Assembly: GCF_004793635.1 (NCBI RefSeq)
Contig: NZ_SRXV01000001.1
Location: 186,001-250,000, forward strand
Direction of reading: 5' to 3'
DNA: 64,000 bases
Origin: Marinicauda pacifica
GTDB taxonomy: Bacteria; Pseudomonadota; Alphaproteobacteria; Caulobacterales; Maricaulaceae
Part shown: in pieces, positions 1 to 8,308 of the stretch
Layout: every line of letters begins with the position of its first letter
How positions within the stretch are numbered: position 1 is the first letter of the stretch
Notes under the pieces: model-generated
The model's input: the letters and a program-made list of their open reading frames with translations, nothing else
What the model was told of the DNA's origin: nothing
Databases searched by the model: none
Made by a program: the position numbers and the translations under genes

Positions 1-2
1 AT

Positions 3-398
3 CTGCTCGACAAGCAGGTCCCCGATTCAGATTGGACGGGTCAATGGGGCGGCCGGGCCGTGACCGATGTCCAGGCGGAGGCTTATCCCGATATCGAGAC
101 GCTCTACCTGCCGGCAGACCCTGCGCAGGCCTACGAGGCGTCGCTGGCGGCGGCACGTGATATGGGGTGGCGCATCACGACCGCGTCGCGCGATTCGCTC
201 ATGTTCGAAGGCACGGTCGAGAGCTTCTGGTTCAGCTTCAAGGACGATTTCGTTGTCCGGATCACCGAGGCTGAAAACGGCGGCAGTGCGATCGATGTAC
301 GCTCGGTCAGTCGGGTCGGTCTTTCAGACCTTGGAGCCAATGCCGAGCGGGTGCGTGCTTTTCTCGAGGCTGTACGTGATGCCGCCGGGACTGCGTAG
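3..398 (+). CDS. DUF1499 family protein (5' end outside window)
   Basis: The reading frame is open from the left edge, so the gene starts upstream; about 131 residues are visible. A GTG at 60 is possible but unlikely, because the residues before it (DWTGQWGGRAV) run smoothly into the conserved part. The DUF1499 core is visible: a YPDI stretch, then a segment in which the residues A-A-R-D-M-G-W lead into strands ending in FKDDFVVRI, and a C-terminal helix with RVRAFLEAV. The family has no settled biochemical function and is common in alphaproteobacteria and plastids. The gene ends 14 bp before a convergent hydrolase gene. Confidence 0.75.
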   Translation: MLDKQVPDSDWTGQWGGRAVTDVQAEAYPDIETLYLPADPAQAYEASLAAARDMGWRITTASRDSLMFEGTVESFWFSFKDDFVVRITEAENGGSAIDVRSVSRVGLSDLGANAERVRAFLEAVRDAAGTA

Positions 399-412
399 GA
401 CCGCTCACCGGG

Positions 413-1321
413 TCAGCCGGTCAATGTGTACGTGCTGCCCAGGTCCGGCGTGCCTCCGTCTGCGACCTCGATCCGGCCCTGTTCGACGAGGTGGATGATA
501 TGGGCCAGTACCGAATGGGCGGCGGCTGGATGCAGGCGCTTGTCCACATCGGCGTACATGGATGACACCATCTCGCGGATCGTCGTGCGTCCGGCCTCGA
601 TCTGGCCCAGAATCTGACGTTCGCGGGCGCGCCGGTGCTCGATATAGGCGTCCAGAAAAGCTTCCGGATCGTCGATCGCCGGGCCGTGGGTCGGCCAGAT
701 CCGGCCAAAGCCGCGGGCGCGTATCCGTTCGAGTTGGCTTATATAGTCGCCCATATGGCCATCGGGCGGGCTGACCACAGAGGTCGACCAGGCCATCACG
801 TGGTCTCCGGAAAACAGGGTATTTTCTTCCTTCAGCGCAAAGCAGAGATGGTTGGAGGTATGCCCGGGGGTATGCAGCGCTTCCAGCGTCCAGCCGGGAC
901 CGGTCAGCACATCGCCGTCCTCCAGCTCCACGTCCGGTGCGAAGCTGTCGTCGTCGCCGGCCTCCATGCGGGTTTCACCGCCGGCAGGCGGCGTGCGGCG
1001 AGGGCGCCGGCCATAGGTCTTGCACCCGTGCCGGGACGCCATGCGTGCCGCAAGGGGCGAGTGATCGAGATGGTGATGTGTCAGGAGAACATGACTGACG
1101 CGCTCACCTTCCAACGCCTGATCGAGGGCGGCTTCATGCCCGGCGTCGAGCGGACCGGGATCGATCATCGCCACGGTGCCATGCCCGACGATGTAAACGC
1201 CGGTGCCGGTAAAGGTGAACGGGCCGGGATTCGACGCGACAACGCGCCGGATCAGTGGCGAAAGCGTGTCGCAACGTCCGTATTCGAAATCGAACTCACG
1301 CTTGAAGGGTATGGTGGTCAT
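413..1321 (-). CDS. Metallo-beta-lactamase-fold hydrolase (LACTB2-like)
   Basis: A 302-residue MBL-fold enzyme. The metal-binding motif HHHLDH is at residues 82-87, with further ligands in TPGHTSNH (H154), SGDH (D173) and PTHG (H212). About 80 residues after the fold form a C-terminal helical, winged-helix-like domain, as in the LACTB2/glyoxalase-II-related hydrolases. Substrate is unknown; members act on thioesters, phosphodiesters or RNA. There is no signal peptide, so it is cytoplasmic. Its ATG overlaps the stop of the upstream ATP-grasp-like gene by 4 nt (ATGA), which suggests translational coupling and a shared role. Confidence 0.85.
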   Translation of the reverse strand: MTTIPFKREFDFEYGRCDTLSPLIRRVVASNPGPFTFTGTGVYIVGHGTVAMIDPGPLDAGHEAALDQALEGERVSHVLLTHHHLDHSPLAARMASRHGCKTYGRRPRRTPPAGGETRMEAGDDDSFAPDVELEDGDVLTGPGWTLEALHTPGHTSNHLCFALKEENTLFSGDHVMAWSTSVVSPPDGHMGDYISQLERIRARGFGRIWPTHGPAIDDPEAFLDAYIEHRRARERQILGQIEAGRTTIREMVSSMYADVDKRLHPAAAHSVLAHIIHLVEQGRIEVADGGTPDLGSTYTLTG

Positions 1322-2253
1322 TCCGGCAAACTCGCTTCGCGTCGCTCTTCCAGGAATGCCCGCAGCGCGGCTGCGAGCGTGCGCACTGCCCGCATCTTGT
1401 CCTTCATGGGCAGGGCAATGGGCGGTCCCATGTCGGTCTTGTTCACATCGACCACATAGAGCGCGCCGCTCTTGCGATCACGCAATACGTCCAGCCCGCC
1501 CCAGTCCAGTTTCATCTCCCGGCAGAACGCGGAGAGCTGGTCGAGTTCCGTCTGCGTAAACACAGCGCTGGGAGCGGCCAGTGTGACGGAACTATTGGTA
1601 TTTTCAAATCGCCGTTCGACCGGACGCCTCTTGATGAAGACCAGCGGTATGCGCCCGCCCACCGTCGGGCATCGCAAATCCTCCACACAGCCATCCGCAC
1701 CAGTCGTCTCGATCAGGCGCTGGTAGACTTGGCCGCCTTCTGCGGCCCGCGGCCCGGTCAGCACACGGCCGTCATGTACGCCATTGAGTTCGGACTTGGC
1801 GACCATGGCGCCGTCCCATGTCTGAGGATCGACGCTGAGCGGGCGATCGAAGACCGCCTCGAACACCGCGGCCACCTGCGATTTCGAGACGTTCAAGCAT
1901 CCGCCATTGAGAGCGGAGCCTGCCTGCAAGCTCCCGTCGATATGCGTGTGTGTGCGGTCGTCGAAAATGAAAATGCACTCGGCATCTTCGCGGTGGGCGA
2001 CGATCCGGATGCCGGCCAGCTGCATGACCGGCCAGAGGAGGTACCAGGGCCGGGGCCGATCGGGCGCAAACCAGAGTTTGGGTCCGTCAGCCCTGACCGC
2101 AAGGCGCGTGGCCTCCACGCATGCGTGGAAAGCGAGCCAGCTCGCCGCCTCCATTGCGACACCGGCGCCCACGGGGACGTCGACACCGGTCTTTCGAACG
2201 TGAAGGACACCGTTCGCATATTCGAAATCTCGCCACCAGGCCGCGCTTGTCAT
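1318..2253 (-). CDS. ATP-grasp-like protein, function unknown
   Basis: A 311-residue protein starting at MTSAAWWRDF. This start has a GAAGG-type ribosome site about 10 nt upstream; a longer frame to 2400 adds only Arg/Pro-rich, non-coding-like sequence. The C-terminal third contains DWGGLDVLRD followed by ALYVVDVNKT, which resembles the last metal/ATP-binding strands of ATP-grasp enzymes (D-x-G-x-x-E/D then V-x-D-V-N). The N-terminal half has no motif I recognise. Such proteins often ligate or modify sugars or peptides, but the substrate is unknown here. It is translationally coupled to the MBL-fold hydrolase downstream. Confidence 0.6.
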   Translation of the reverse strand: MTSAAWWRDFEYANGVLHVRKTGVDVPVGAGVAMEAASWLAFHACVEATRLAVRADGPKLWFAPDRPRPWYLLWPVMQLAGIRIVAHREDAECIFIFDDRTHTHIDGSLQAGSALNGGCLNVSKSQVAAVFEAVFDRPLSVDPQTWDGAMVAKSELNGVHDGRVLTGPRAAEGGQVYQRLIETTGADGCVEDLRCPTVGGRIPLVFIKRRPVERRFENTNSSVTLAAPSAVFTQTELDQLSAFCREMKLDWGGLDVLRDRKSGALYVVDVNKTDMGPPIALPMKDKMRAVRTLAAALRAFLEERREASLPE

Positions 2254-2665
2254 CGAATCGGATTTCCCTTCACGGGTGGACTCTACCGGTCGGGGCAGCC
2301 GTGACAATTCGCGGCCGACCGGACCGGCCCGGACCTTGCGTGTCTCTGCCTCGATGACCCGACACGGCACGCAAGGTTCTTTCCATGATTTCGCGCTCAT
2401 CCTTCCTGGTCTTTGTCAGTCGGCGCCTGCGCCTTGTTCTGCTGACGGCGTTGGCGGTTTGTGCGGTTAAGGTCGGTGCCGCGGCCCTAGATGTGCCTGA
2501 CCGTGATGCGCCCGCCAGCGCGCGATCGGCCATTCCCGCAGAAAGCCAATAAAAATGATCTCGCACATGCCTTGAAACCGTCCTTGAACGGTCTACTGCG
2601 CGCCTGACTTGATCCAGAGAGGTTCACCGCCGACAACGTGGCCTCTCCAGAATAGCCGGACTCCC
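2254..2665. other. Divergent intergenic region
   Basis: This 412-bp gap separates the leftward ATP-grasp-like gene from the rightward oppB. It must hold both promoters, but no clear -35/-10 pair stands out. It contains one short open frame with a hydrophobic N-terminus (2385-2552, listed separately). Longer open frames here are Arg/Ser/Pro-rich and look like shadows. No terminator-like hairpin or repeat was seen. Confidence 0.5.
2385..2552 (+). CDS. Possible small membrane or exported protein
   Basis: An ATG-to-TAA frame of 55 codons. The N-terminus is basic (about four Arg within residues 4-16), followed by a hydrophobic stretch (LVLLTALAVCAV) and then a short Pro/Ala-rich tail. That is a credible signal or membrane segment. 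An AAGG sits 8 nt before the ATG. The start of the protein faintly resembles the N-terminal membrane segment of MotE-like flagellar proteins, so a truncated remnant is possible. It is short and has no recognisable domain, so it may be fortuitous. Confidence 0.3.
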   Translation: MISRSSFLVFVSRRLRLVLLTALAVCAVKVGAAALDVPDRDAPASARSAIPAESQ

Positions 2666-3598
2666 ATGCTTGGTTTTACCCTTCGACGCATACTGATTTC
2701 GGTGCCCACCATTCTGGTCATTATCACGCTTGCATTCTTCATGATGCGAGTCGCGCCGGGCGGCCCGTTCGACCTTGAGCGTCCCATGTCTGAAGAGATC
2801 CGTCAGAATATCCTGGCGGCGTACGGCATGGATCAGCCTGTCTGGAAGCAGTACCTCGACTATCTCGGTGGCCTGGCCCGGTTCGACCTGGGCCCGTCGT
2901 TGAAGTTTCGCGACAAAAGCGTGGCCAGTCTGATCGCCGAGGGCTTTCCGATATCCGCAACGGTAGGCCTGCTGGCCATCTCGCTGGCCCTGGTGGTCGG
3001 CACGATACTCGGATCGGCTGCCGCCTTGCGTCAGAACGGCGCCACCGATTACGCGGTCATGGGGATCGCGACGGTAGGCATTGTCATCCCGCCCTTCGTG
3101 ATGGGCCCGATCCTGGCGCTCGTCTTCGGTTTGTATTTCGGGCTGCTGCCCAGCGGGGGGCTCGATCCGCTTCGTGGAATGACACCCGACCGGCTTGTCT
3201 TGCCCGTCGTGACACTGGCGCTCCCGCAGATCGCGATCATAACGCGGCTCATGCGCGCCTCGATGATCGAGGTTATCCGGTCCAACTATATCCGGACCGC
3301 TCGCGCAAAAGGCCTTTCGGCGAGAGCAGTTCTGTCACGGCACGCGTTCAAGAGCGCGATTCTGCCGATCGTGAGCTATCTCGGGCCGGCTGCCGCGGCA
3401 CTTTTGACCGGCTCGATCGTAATCGAGCAGGTCTTTCAGCTACCTGGCATCGGACGCCAATTCGTTCAGGCCGCGCTGCAGCGTGATTACACGGTCGTGA
3501 TGGGAGTGGTCATCCTGTACGCTTCGCTGATCGTGATCCTGAACCTCGTGGCCGATCTTCTCTATGCGTCCTTGAACCCGAAGGTGAAATACGACTGA
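2666..3598 (+). CDS. oppB: Oligopeptide ABC transporter permease OppB
   Basis: The protein is 310 residues from ATG 2666 (MLGFTLRRIL), matching the usual length of about 306 for OppB. An upstream ATT-like start would add 19 atypical residues. Six transmembrane segments are evident, and the BPD permease core carries the EAA-type loop (YIRTARAKGLSARAVLSRH, about residues 208-226) that contacts the ATPase subunit. With OppC it forms the inner-membrane channel for peptides delivered by OppA. The stop and the next start overlap by one base (TGATG), so oppB and oppC are coupled. Confidence 0.93.
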   Translation: MLGFTLRRILISVPTILVIITLAFFMMRVAPGGPFDLERPMSEEIRQNILAAYGMDQPVWKQYLDYLGGLARFDLGPSLKFRDKSVASLIAEGFPISATVGLLAISLALVVGTILGSAAALRQNGATDYAVMGIATVGIVIPPFVMGPILALVFGLYFGLLPSGGLDPLRGMTPDRLVLPVVTLALPQIAIITRLMRASMIEVIRSNYIRTARAKGLSARAVLSRHAFKSAILPIVSYLGPAAAALLTGSIVIEQVFQLPGIGRQFVQAALQRDYTVVMGVVILYASLIVILNLVADLLYASLNPKVKYD

Positions 3599-4503
3599 TG
3601 GTGTCCACCTCCACACCGCGGGAGAAGGCGGTCTTCATTGAGCAGGCCAGCATCCAGGGCCGTTCGCTCTGGGACGACGCCCGAACACGCTTGCTGCGCA
3701 ACAAGGCGGCTGTCATCGGCCTGTTCATCCTGGGCGCATTGGTCCTTCTGGCCTTTCTCGGGCCGCTGCTCTGGATCCACGAGGCAGACGTGATCTATCG
3801 GGACCGCGTCCAACTCGCGCCGACGTTCGAGCACGGGCACGTATTCGGGACCGATGCTCAGGGGCGCGACCTCTTCGCGCGCACGCTCGTGGGTCTGCGC
3901 ATGTCGCTGATGGTCGGGGTCGTTGCCACAATGGTGTCCCTCGCCATCGGGGTCGTCTGGGGAGCCGTGGCCGGTTTCATCGGCGGGCGTGTTGACCAGG
4001 TGATGATGCGTCTGGTCGATGTCCTGTATTCGATCCCCTTCATCTTTTTCGTGATCATCCTGATGGTTGTGTTCGGTCGCAACATCATCCTGATCTTCGT
4101 GGCCATCGGCGCGGTGGAATGGCTGACCATGGCCCGAATCGTGCGCGGTCAGACCATCGCCCTCAAGGGCATGGAATTTGTCGAAGCCGCCCACGCGGCC
4201 GGCGTCTCGCGCGCGGCCATTATTCGTCGCCATATCGTACCGAACGTGCTCGGCCCGGTCATCGTATACGTGACGCTGACCATCCCGGTGGTCATCCTGG
4301 CGGAGAGTTTTCTTTCGTTTCTCGGTCTCGGGGTTCAGGAGCCGCTGACATCGCTCGGCAATCTCATCTCCAATGGCGCCCGGGACATGGAAATCGCGCC
4401 ATGGACGCTGATTGCGCCGGCCGCGACTATGATGCTGACTCTTTTCTGCTTCAACTTCCTGGGCGATGGGTTGCGTGACGCCATCGACCCGCGCGACCGG
4501 TAA
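3598..4503 (+). CDS. oppC: Oligopeptide ABC transporter permease OppC
   Basis: 301 residues. The cytoplasmic N-terminus (SLWDDARTRLLRNKAAV) leads into the first membrane helix. A large periplasmic loop follows that contains GTDAQGRDLFAR, a hallmark of OppC/DppC. The BPD domain has the EAA loop FVEAAHAAGVSRAAIIRRH (about residues 195-213). It partners OppB. In most bacteria OppD and OppF follow directly, but here a leftward gene lies next and OppA comes after it, so the ATPases must be encoded elsewhere. Confidence 0.93.
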   Translation: MVSTSTPREKAVFIEQASIQGRSLWDDARTRLLRNKAAVIGLFILGALVLLAFLGPLLWIHEADVIYRDRVQLAPTFEHGHVFGTDAQGRDLFARTLVGLRMSLMVGVVATMVSLAIGVVWGAVAGFIGGRVDQVMMRLVDVLYSIPFIFFVIILMVVFGRNIILIFVAIGAVEWLTMARIVRGQTIALKGMEFVEAAHAAGVSRAAIIRRHIVPNVLGPVIVYVTLTIPVVILAESFLSFLGLGVQEPLTSLGNLISNGARDMEIAPWTLIAPAATMMLTLFCFNFLGDGLRDAIDPRDR

Positions 4504-4534
4504 GAGCCGCGCAGGTCAGACGAAGACTCGCGGT

Positions 4535-5131
4535 CTACTGAATCCGGCGCGCACGGAAAGCCCGTCCACCGTAGGACAGGGTCATGAAATGGGAGCCCAG
4601 CGCACCGCCGCGAATATCGGCGCGCAGATCACTGCGTTGAGAGCGCGGCACCCGAACCCGCGTCGTGTCGATCTGCTGCCAGACCTGCCCGTTCGCGAGG
4701 GTGATTCGAAGATCCCCGGTGCGAGTGGTCTCGTAGACCTCGACAGGCACGTTGCGCATTTCGTCGATCGCACCGGAGTCATCGTAGACGATCTCCGTAC
4801 CGTCCTCGAGCGTCTCCGCTTCCTCTGGCTCGCTTCCTCCACGGAACACTTCAGTCAATCCGCCAAGGCCCGGCATGGACAGACCGAAGCCGTCACGTTC
4901 GACGGCTCGGACGCGCTCGCGGTCGACGACTGCAATGGAACGGCTCTCGATGGCGCCGGCGAGTTCTTCGAGACGGGCGTCCATACAGGCAAGACGGGCG
5001 CTGTCCTGTTCGATCGTCCGGCATGCAAGCAAGGCGTCCAGGTCGGCCGACTGGGCCTCCTGAGCGGCTGCAGTTCCGGTCAGGAGCGCTGAGCCAAGAG
5101 CCAGGCTGAGGATTTGGGTCAGGCGTGTCAT
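4535..5131 (-). CDS. Secreted protein of unknown function
   Basis: 198 residues with a clear signal peptide (MTRLTQILSLALGSALLTGTAAAQ). The mature N-terminus has a CRTIEQDSARLACMD segment; this C-x(n)-D-x-ARLAC-D pattern recurs in many short periplasmic proteins and probably forms a disulfide. The C-terminal half (about residues 125-198) is beta-rich and resembles small beta-barrel or SH3-like modules (ITLANGQVWQQ...). It sits between oppC and oppA on the opposite strand, so it is not part of the Opp transcript. No specific role can be assigned. Confidence 0.7.
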   Translation of the reverse strand: MTRLTQILSLALGSALLTGTAAAQEAQSADLDALLACRTIEQDSARLACMDARLEELAGAIESRSIAVVDRERVRAVERDGFGLSMPGLGGLTEVFRGGSEPEEAETLEDGTEIVYDDSGAIDEMRNVPVEVYETTRTGDLRITLANGQVWQQIDTTRVRVPRSQRSDLRADIRGGALGSHFMTLSYGGRAFRARRIQ

Positions 5132-5339
5132 TGTGTGTTCCCGTATTCTGATACCGCGTGTGAAAATTCGCGCTACTATCCTTGAAGCGTCGAGTCGTGT
5201 CGATGCGCCCGCGTCTTCACTCTTGCGTCAGGTTTTTCTGCCAATATTGTTCTGTCCGCAGATGACCGAAAGCCGGGCGCGCGCGTCGAGACGATGCCGC
5301 GCGCCTTGCATTTATGTAAATGCCCAGGGGAGAGTTGCC
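5132..5339 (+). promoter_or_regulatory. Upstream region of oppA with a hairpin before the Shine-Dalgarno
   Basis: This 208-bp region separates the divergent secreted-protein gene from oppA. A perfect 6-bp inverted repeat, GCATTT-ATGT-AAATGC, occupies 5308-5323. It lies one base before the AGGGGAG ribosome site (5325-5331) of oppA. It could be an operator or an mRNA hairpin tuning translation. A 6-bp stem with a 4-nt loop can arise by chance, so function is unproven. Confidence 0.35.
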
Positions 5340-6971
5340 GTGAATCGACGTCTTATGGAGTGGCTCGCGTGCAGTGCCAGCGTGGTGGTGCTGGGTGCAT
5401 GCGGCGGCGGAGACTCAAGCGAATCTGATTCGGTCGTTCTGCATCGCGGAAACATGGCGGAGCCTTTCTCGCTCGACCCCCACAAGGCGAGCGGGACATG
5501 GGAGAATGACATTATCGGTGACATGTTCATCGGCTTGTTCACCGAGGACGCCGAAGGCGAACCCGTCCCCGGTATGGCCGAGAGCTGGGAAGTCTCCGAT
5601 GACGGCCTGATCTGGACCTTCAGGCTGCGCGAGGCCTCCTGGTCGGACGGCGAACCTGTTACGGCTCACGATTTCGAGTATGCGCTTCGCCGGATCCTCG
5701 ATCCGGCTACCTTGGCCAATTACGCCTCTCTCCTCTATCCGATCAAGAATGCCGAGGCTGTCAACAAGGGCGACCTTACGCCGGAAGAACTTGGCGTACG
5801 CGCGGTCGATGATCTTACCCTGGAGATTGAGCTGGAATTTCCCGCTCCCTATCTGCCCGGCCTGCTTGCCCATTACACGACCTTCCCCGTGCCGATGCAC
5901 GTGGTGGAGCAGTATGGCGATGCCTGGGTGCAGCCTGCGTATATCGAGACCAACGGTGCTTACAAGCTCGTGCGTTGGCGGGCGAACGACTATGTCCACC
6001 TGACCCGCAACGAGAGCTTTTACGCCAATGAGGATGTCTGCATAGACGACGTCTTCTTCTATCCCACCGTTGACGTTCAGGCAGCCGAGCGCCGCGTGCG
6101 CAATGGCGAGCTTGACGTGATTACCGATGTCGCCGGACAGAATCTCGAATTCCTGCGCGAGCAGGTGCCCGAGTATGTGCGGGTTCATGCCTATCTCGGT
6201 ACGCGCTATCTGGCATACAATACGCAGATTGCGCCGCTTGACGATGAGCGGGTGCGACAGGCCCTGAGCATGGCGATCGACACCCATTTCATCGCCGAGG
6301 AAATCCTGCGTGACGGTTCCATGCCGGCCTGTTCCTTCGTGCCGCCGGGCGTCGCTGACTATCCTGGCGGTGCCAGCGTGCCTTGGTGCGACGTGCCCAT
6401 CGAGGCCCGCCGGGATGAAGCGCGGCGCCTGTTGGAGGAAGCCGGTTTCGGCCCGCAAAATCCGCTAGAATTGGAATACACATTCAGGGCAACGGGCGAC
6501 AATCCGCGGATCGCACCGGTTCTCCAGCGCGACTGGGCTGAGATTGCCGACTGGGTCGATATTTCGATCGCTCAGATCGAGACCCAGATTCACTATTCCA
6601 ACCTGCGCGCCGGCGACTACGAGATCGGGGACGGGGCCTGGATCGGCGATTACAACGACGCCTACAATTTCCTGTTCCTGGGGGAATCGACCTCGGTGCC
6701 GATGAATTACTCGCGATGGTCGAATGACGAATATGACGCTCTGATCCGACAGGCTAACCGGGAACTCGACAGTTCCGAGCGCGCAGAGCTTCTAAGCGAA
6801 GCGGAATCGATCCTTCTAGAGGAGGCGCCCTACGCTCCCGTCACGTTTTACGTCAACAAGGCACTCGTAAACCCGAGAGTGACGGGATGGGAAGATAATG
6901 TCGTTCACATCCACCGGACGCGTTACCTCTGCTTCTCCGATGTCGAACAGTCAAACGCCGCCGGAGAGTAG
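5340..6971 (+). CDS. oppA: Oligopeptide-binding lipoprotein OppA
   Basis: 543 residues from GTG 5340, the usual OppA length. The start is chosen because AGGGGAG lies 8 nt upstream and the N-terminus becomes a lipoprotein signal (positive MNRR, hydrophobic core, lipobox VLGAC at about residues 20-24, then GGG). A longer frame to 5133 would bury this signal. The SBP_bac_5 fold is evident: FRLREASWSDGEPVTAHDF, then LGVRAVDDLTLEIEL, and the C-terminal LRAGDYEIGDGAW. The Cys is predicted to be lipidated, anchoring the protein to the outer face of the inner membrane. It delivers peptides to OppBC. Confidence 0.92.
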   Translation: MNRRLMEWLACSASVVVLGACGGGDSSESDSVVLHRGNMAEPFSLDPHKASGTWENDIIGDMFIGLFTEDAEGEPVPGMAESWEVSDDGLIWTFRLREASWSDGEPVTAHDFEYALRRILDPATLANYASLLYPIKNAEAVNKGDLTPEELGVRAVDDLTLEIELEFPAPYLPGLLAHYTTFPVPMHVVEQYGDAWVQPAYIETNGAYKLVRWRANDYVHLTRNESFYANEDVCIDDVFFYPTVDVQAAERRVRNGELDVITDVAGQNLEFLREQVPEYVRVHAYLGTRYLAYNTQIAPLDDERVRQALSMAIDTHFIAEEILRDGSMPACSFVPPGVADYPGGASVPWCDVPIEARRDEARRLLEEAGFGPQNPLELEYTFRATGDNPRIAPVLQRDWAEIADWVDISIAQIETQIHYSNLRAGDYEIGDGAWIGDYNDAYNFLFLGESTSVPMNYSRWSNDEYDALIRQANRELDSSERAELLSEAESILLEEAPYAPVTFYVNKALVNPRVTGWEDNVVHIHRTRYLCFSDVEQSNAAGE

Positions 6972-7002
6972 CCTCTGAAGCACGGCGGCCGGGGGGCAGA
7001 GC

Positions 7003-8253
7003 ATGGGCGGGGATGATTTCGATCAGACGGCAGATACGGTCACCGAGCACGTGGCCGCTGCCGGCCTTGGTGTGACGACGCGTCCGGGAAAGCGCGCGCG
7101 CCTTGACCCCGACCTGCCCGACGGCGTGTGCCAGAATTGCGAGACAGAGCTCGAAGGCCCGGTCTGTCACAACTGCGGCCAGGTCGACGACACTTACCAT
7201 CGTTCTGCCGGGGCGCTGGTTCGCCAGATCATTGACGGCTTTATCAATCTGGACGGGCGCGTCGCACGCACCTTGCCCCGGTTGATGGTGCGACCGGGAC
7301 GGGTTTCGGGGGACTATCTTTCTGGCAAGCGTGCCCGGTTCATTCCCCCTTTCAGACTCTATATCGTCGCTTCGCTTTTGATGTTCCTTGTTGCGGGACT
7401 GACAACTGGCGACCTGGACCTCGGGGAGCTCCGGGTCGGGGGGCCGGCTGCTGTGGGCGAGCACCTCACGGACGCCTTTGAAAGCGGTGAGCTGGAAGAA
7501 ACCGAGTACCGCCAGGCAATGCAGTCTCTGGGACTTTCCATTCCACCGGGGGTGGAAGCGGGCCGGGACGTGTCAGAATCGGGCCCGGACCCGCAGGACG
7601 AGGTTAGCGGGCAGGAGGGAACGGAGGTTGGAACAGCCGATGACCCGGCCATGGAACAGGGCGCCGCCGTCGAGCCTGCTCCGGGGGGCGGAGGATCTGA
7701 CGCCGCAACTGCTCGCCGCTACGGAGCTGAATACTGGGGAGGTGATGACGGCATGGCCCGTTTGCTCGTGCCCGAAGATTACGGGAAGCCAGCACCGGAT
7801 AGCGTACTTCCCTATCGTGTTCGCCGCTATCTCGCCGATCGGGTGCTCCGCATCAACGAGGATCCTGCGCGCCTCTGGGAAGCCAGCCTCTCCTGGATTC
7901 CGCGCATCCTTTTCGTGCTGGTACCTGTCTACGCCGGCCTCCTGGGCCTGACCTACATCTGGCGGCGCGGCTTCTTCTACTACGATCACCTGATCGTGTC
8001 GGTCCATTTCCACTCCGCGCTATTTCTGGCGCTGACGTTCGCGATACTGATCGGCCATCTGATCGGGGCGGGATGGGCGACGCTTGGATTGCTGATCTAC
8101 TCCAACGTCTATCTCTACAAGGTACACCGGGTGGTCTATGAGCGCTCGCGGTTCACCTCTATCCTGCGAACTCTGACGCTGGACGTCGTCTACTTCTTCG
8201 TGATGCTCATCGCGATCATGGCGGTCGTGCTCCTGGGAATTCTCTCGGCCTAG
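7003..8253 (+). CDS. DUF3667 zinc-ribbon membrane protein
   Basis: 416 residues. Two CxxC pairs (C43/C46 and C55/C58; CQNC and CHNC) form a zinc-ribbon-like knuckle. Next comes a conserved GRVARTL...RPGRVSGDYLSGKR segment, then FIPPFRLYIVASLLMF, the first membrane helix. This order is typical of DUF3667. A long, acidic, Gly/Pro-rich insert (about residues 185-245) separates helix 1 from three or four C-terminal helices. Function is unknown. It starts 31 bp after oppA and could be cotranscribed. A bidirectional terminator follows. Confidence 0.8.
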   Translation: MGGDDFDQTADTVTEHVAAAGLGVTTRPGKRARLDPDLPDGVCQNCETELEGPVCHNCGQVDDTYHRSAGALVRQIIDGFINLDGRVARTLPRLMVRPGRVSGDYLSGKRARFIPPFRLYIVASLLMFLVAGLTTGDLDLGELRVGGPAAVGEHLTDAFESGELEETEYRQAMQSLGLSIPPGVEAGRDVSESGPDPQDEVSGQEGTEVGTADDPAMEQGAAVEPAPGGGGSDAATARRYGAEYWGGDDGMARLLVPEDYGKPAPDSVLPYRVRRYLADRVLRINEDPARLWEASLSWIPRILFVLVPVYAGLLGLTYIWRRGFFYYDHLIVSVHFHSALFLALTFAILIGHLIGAGWATLGLLIYSNVYLYKVHRVVYERSRFTSILRTLTLDVVYFFVMLIAIMAVVLLGILSA

Positions 8254-8292
8254 AAAAAAAGGGCCCGCCAGCGGCGAGCCCTTGATTTTTTC
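8254..8292. terminator. Bidirectional intrinsic terminator between DUF3667 and sppA
   Basis: An A7 run (8254-8260) precedes a stem, AAGGGC (8259-8264) with GCCCTT (8278-8283). The stem extends by a second 4-bp segment after one mismatch, with a 3-nt loop. T6 follows at 8286-8291. T-tracts in both directions fit termination of the two convergent genes. Confidence 0.8.
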
Positions 8293-8308
8293 TGCCGTGA
8301 CCGAGCGC

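Noticed and set aside
635..1459. 274-residue plus-strand frame across the MBL hydrolase gene
   Set aside because: It lies opposite the MBL gene, whose catalytic motifs are intact; its own translation has no domain and odd composition.
3562..4233. 223-residue minus-strand frame rich in His and Asp
   Set aside because: It is the antisense of oppC helices; the composition (HDDHEKDEGD) is typical of a shadow.
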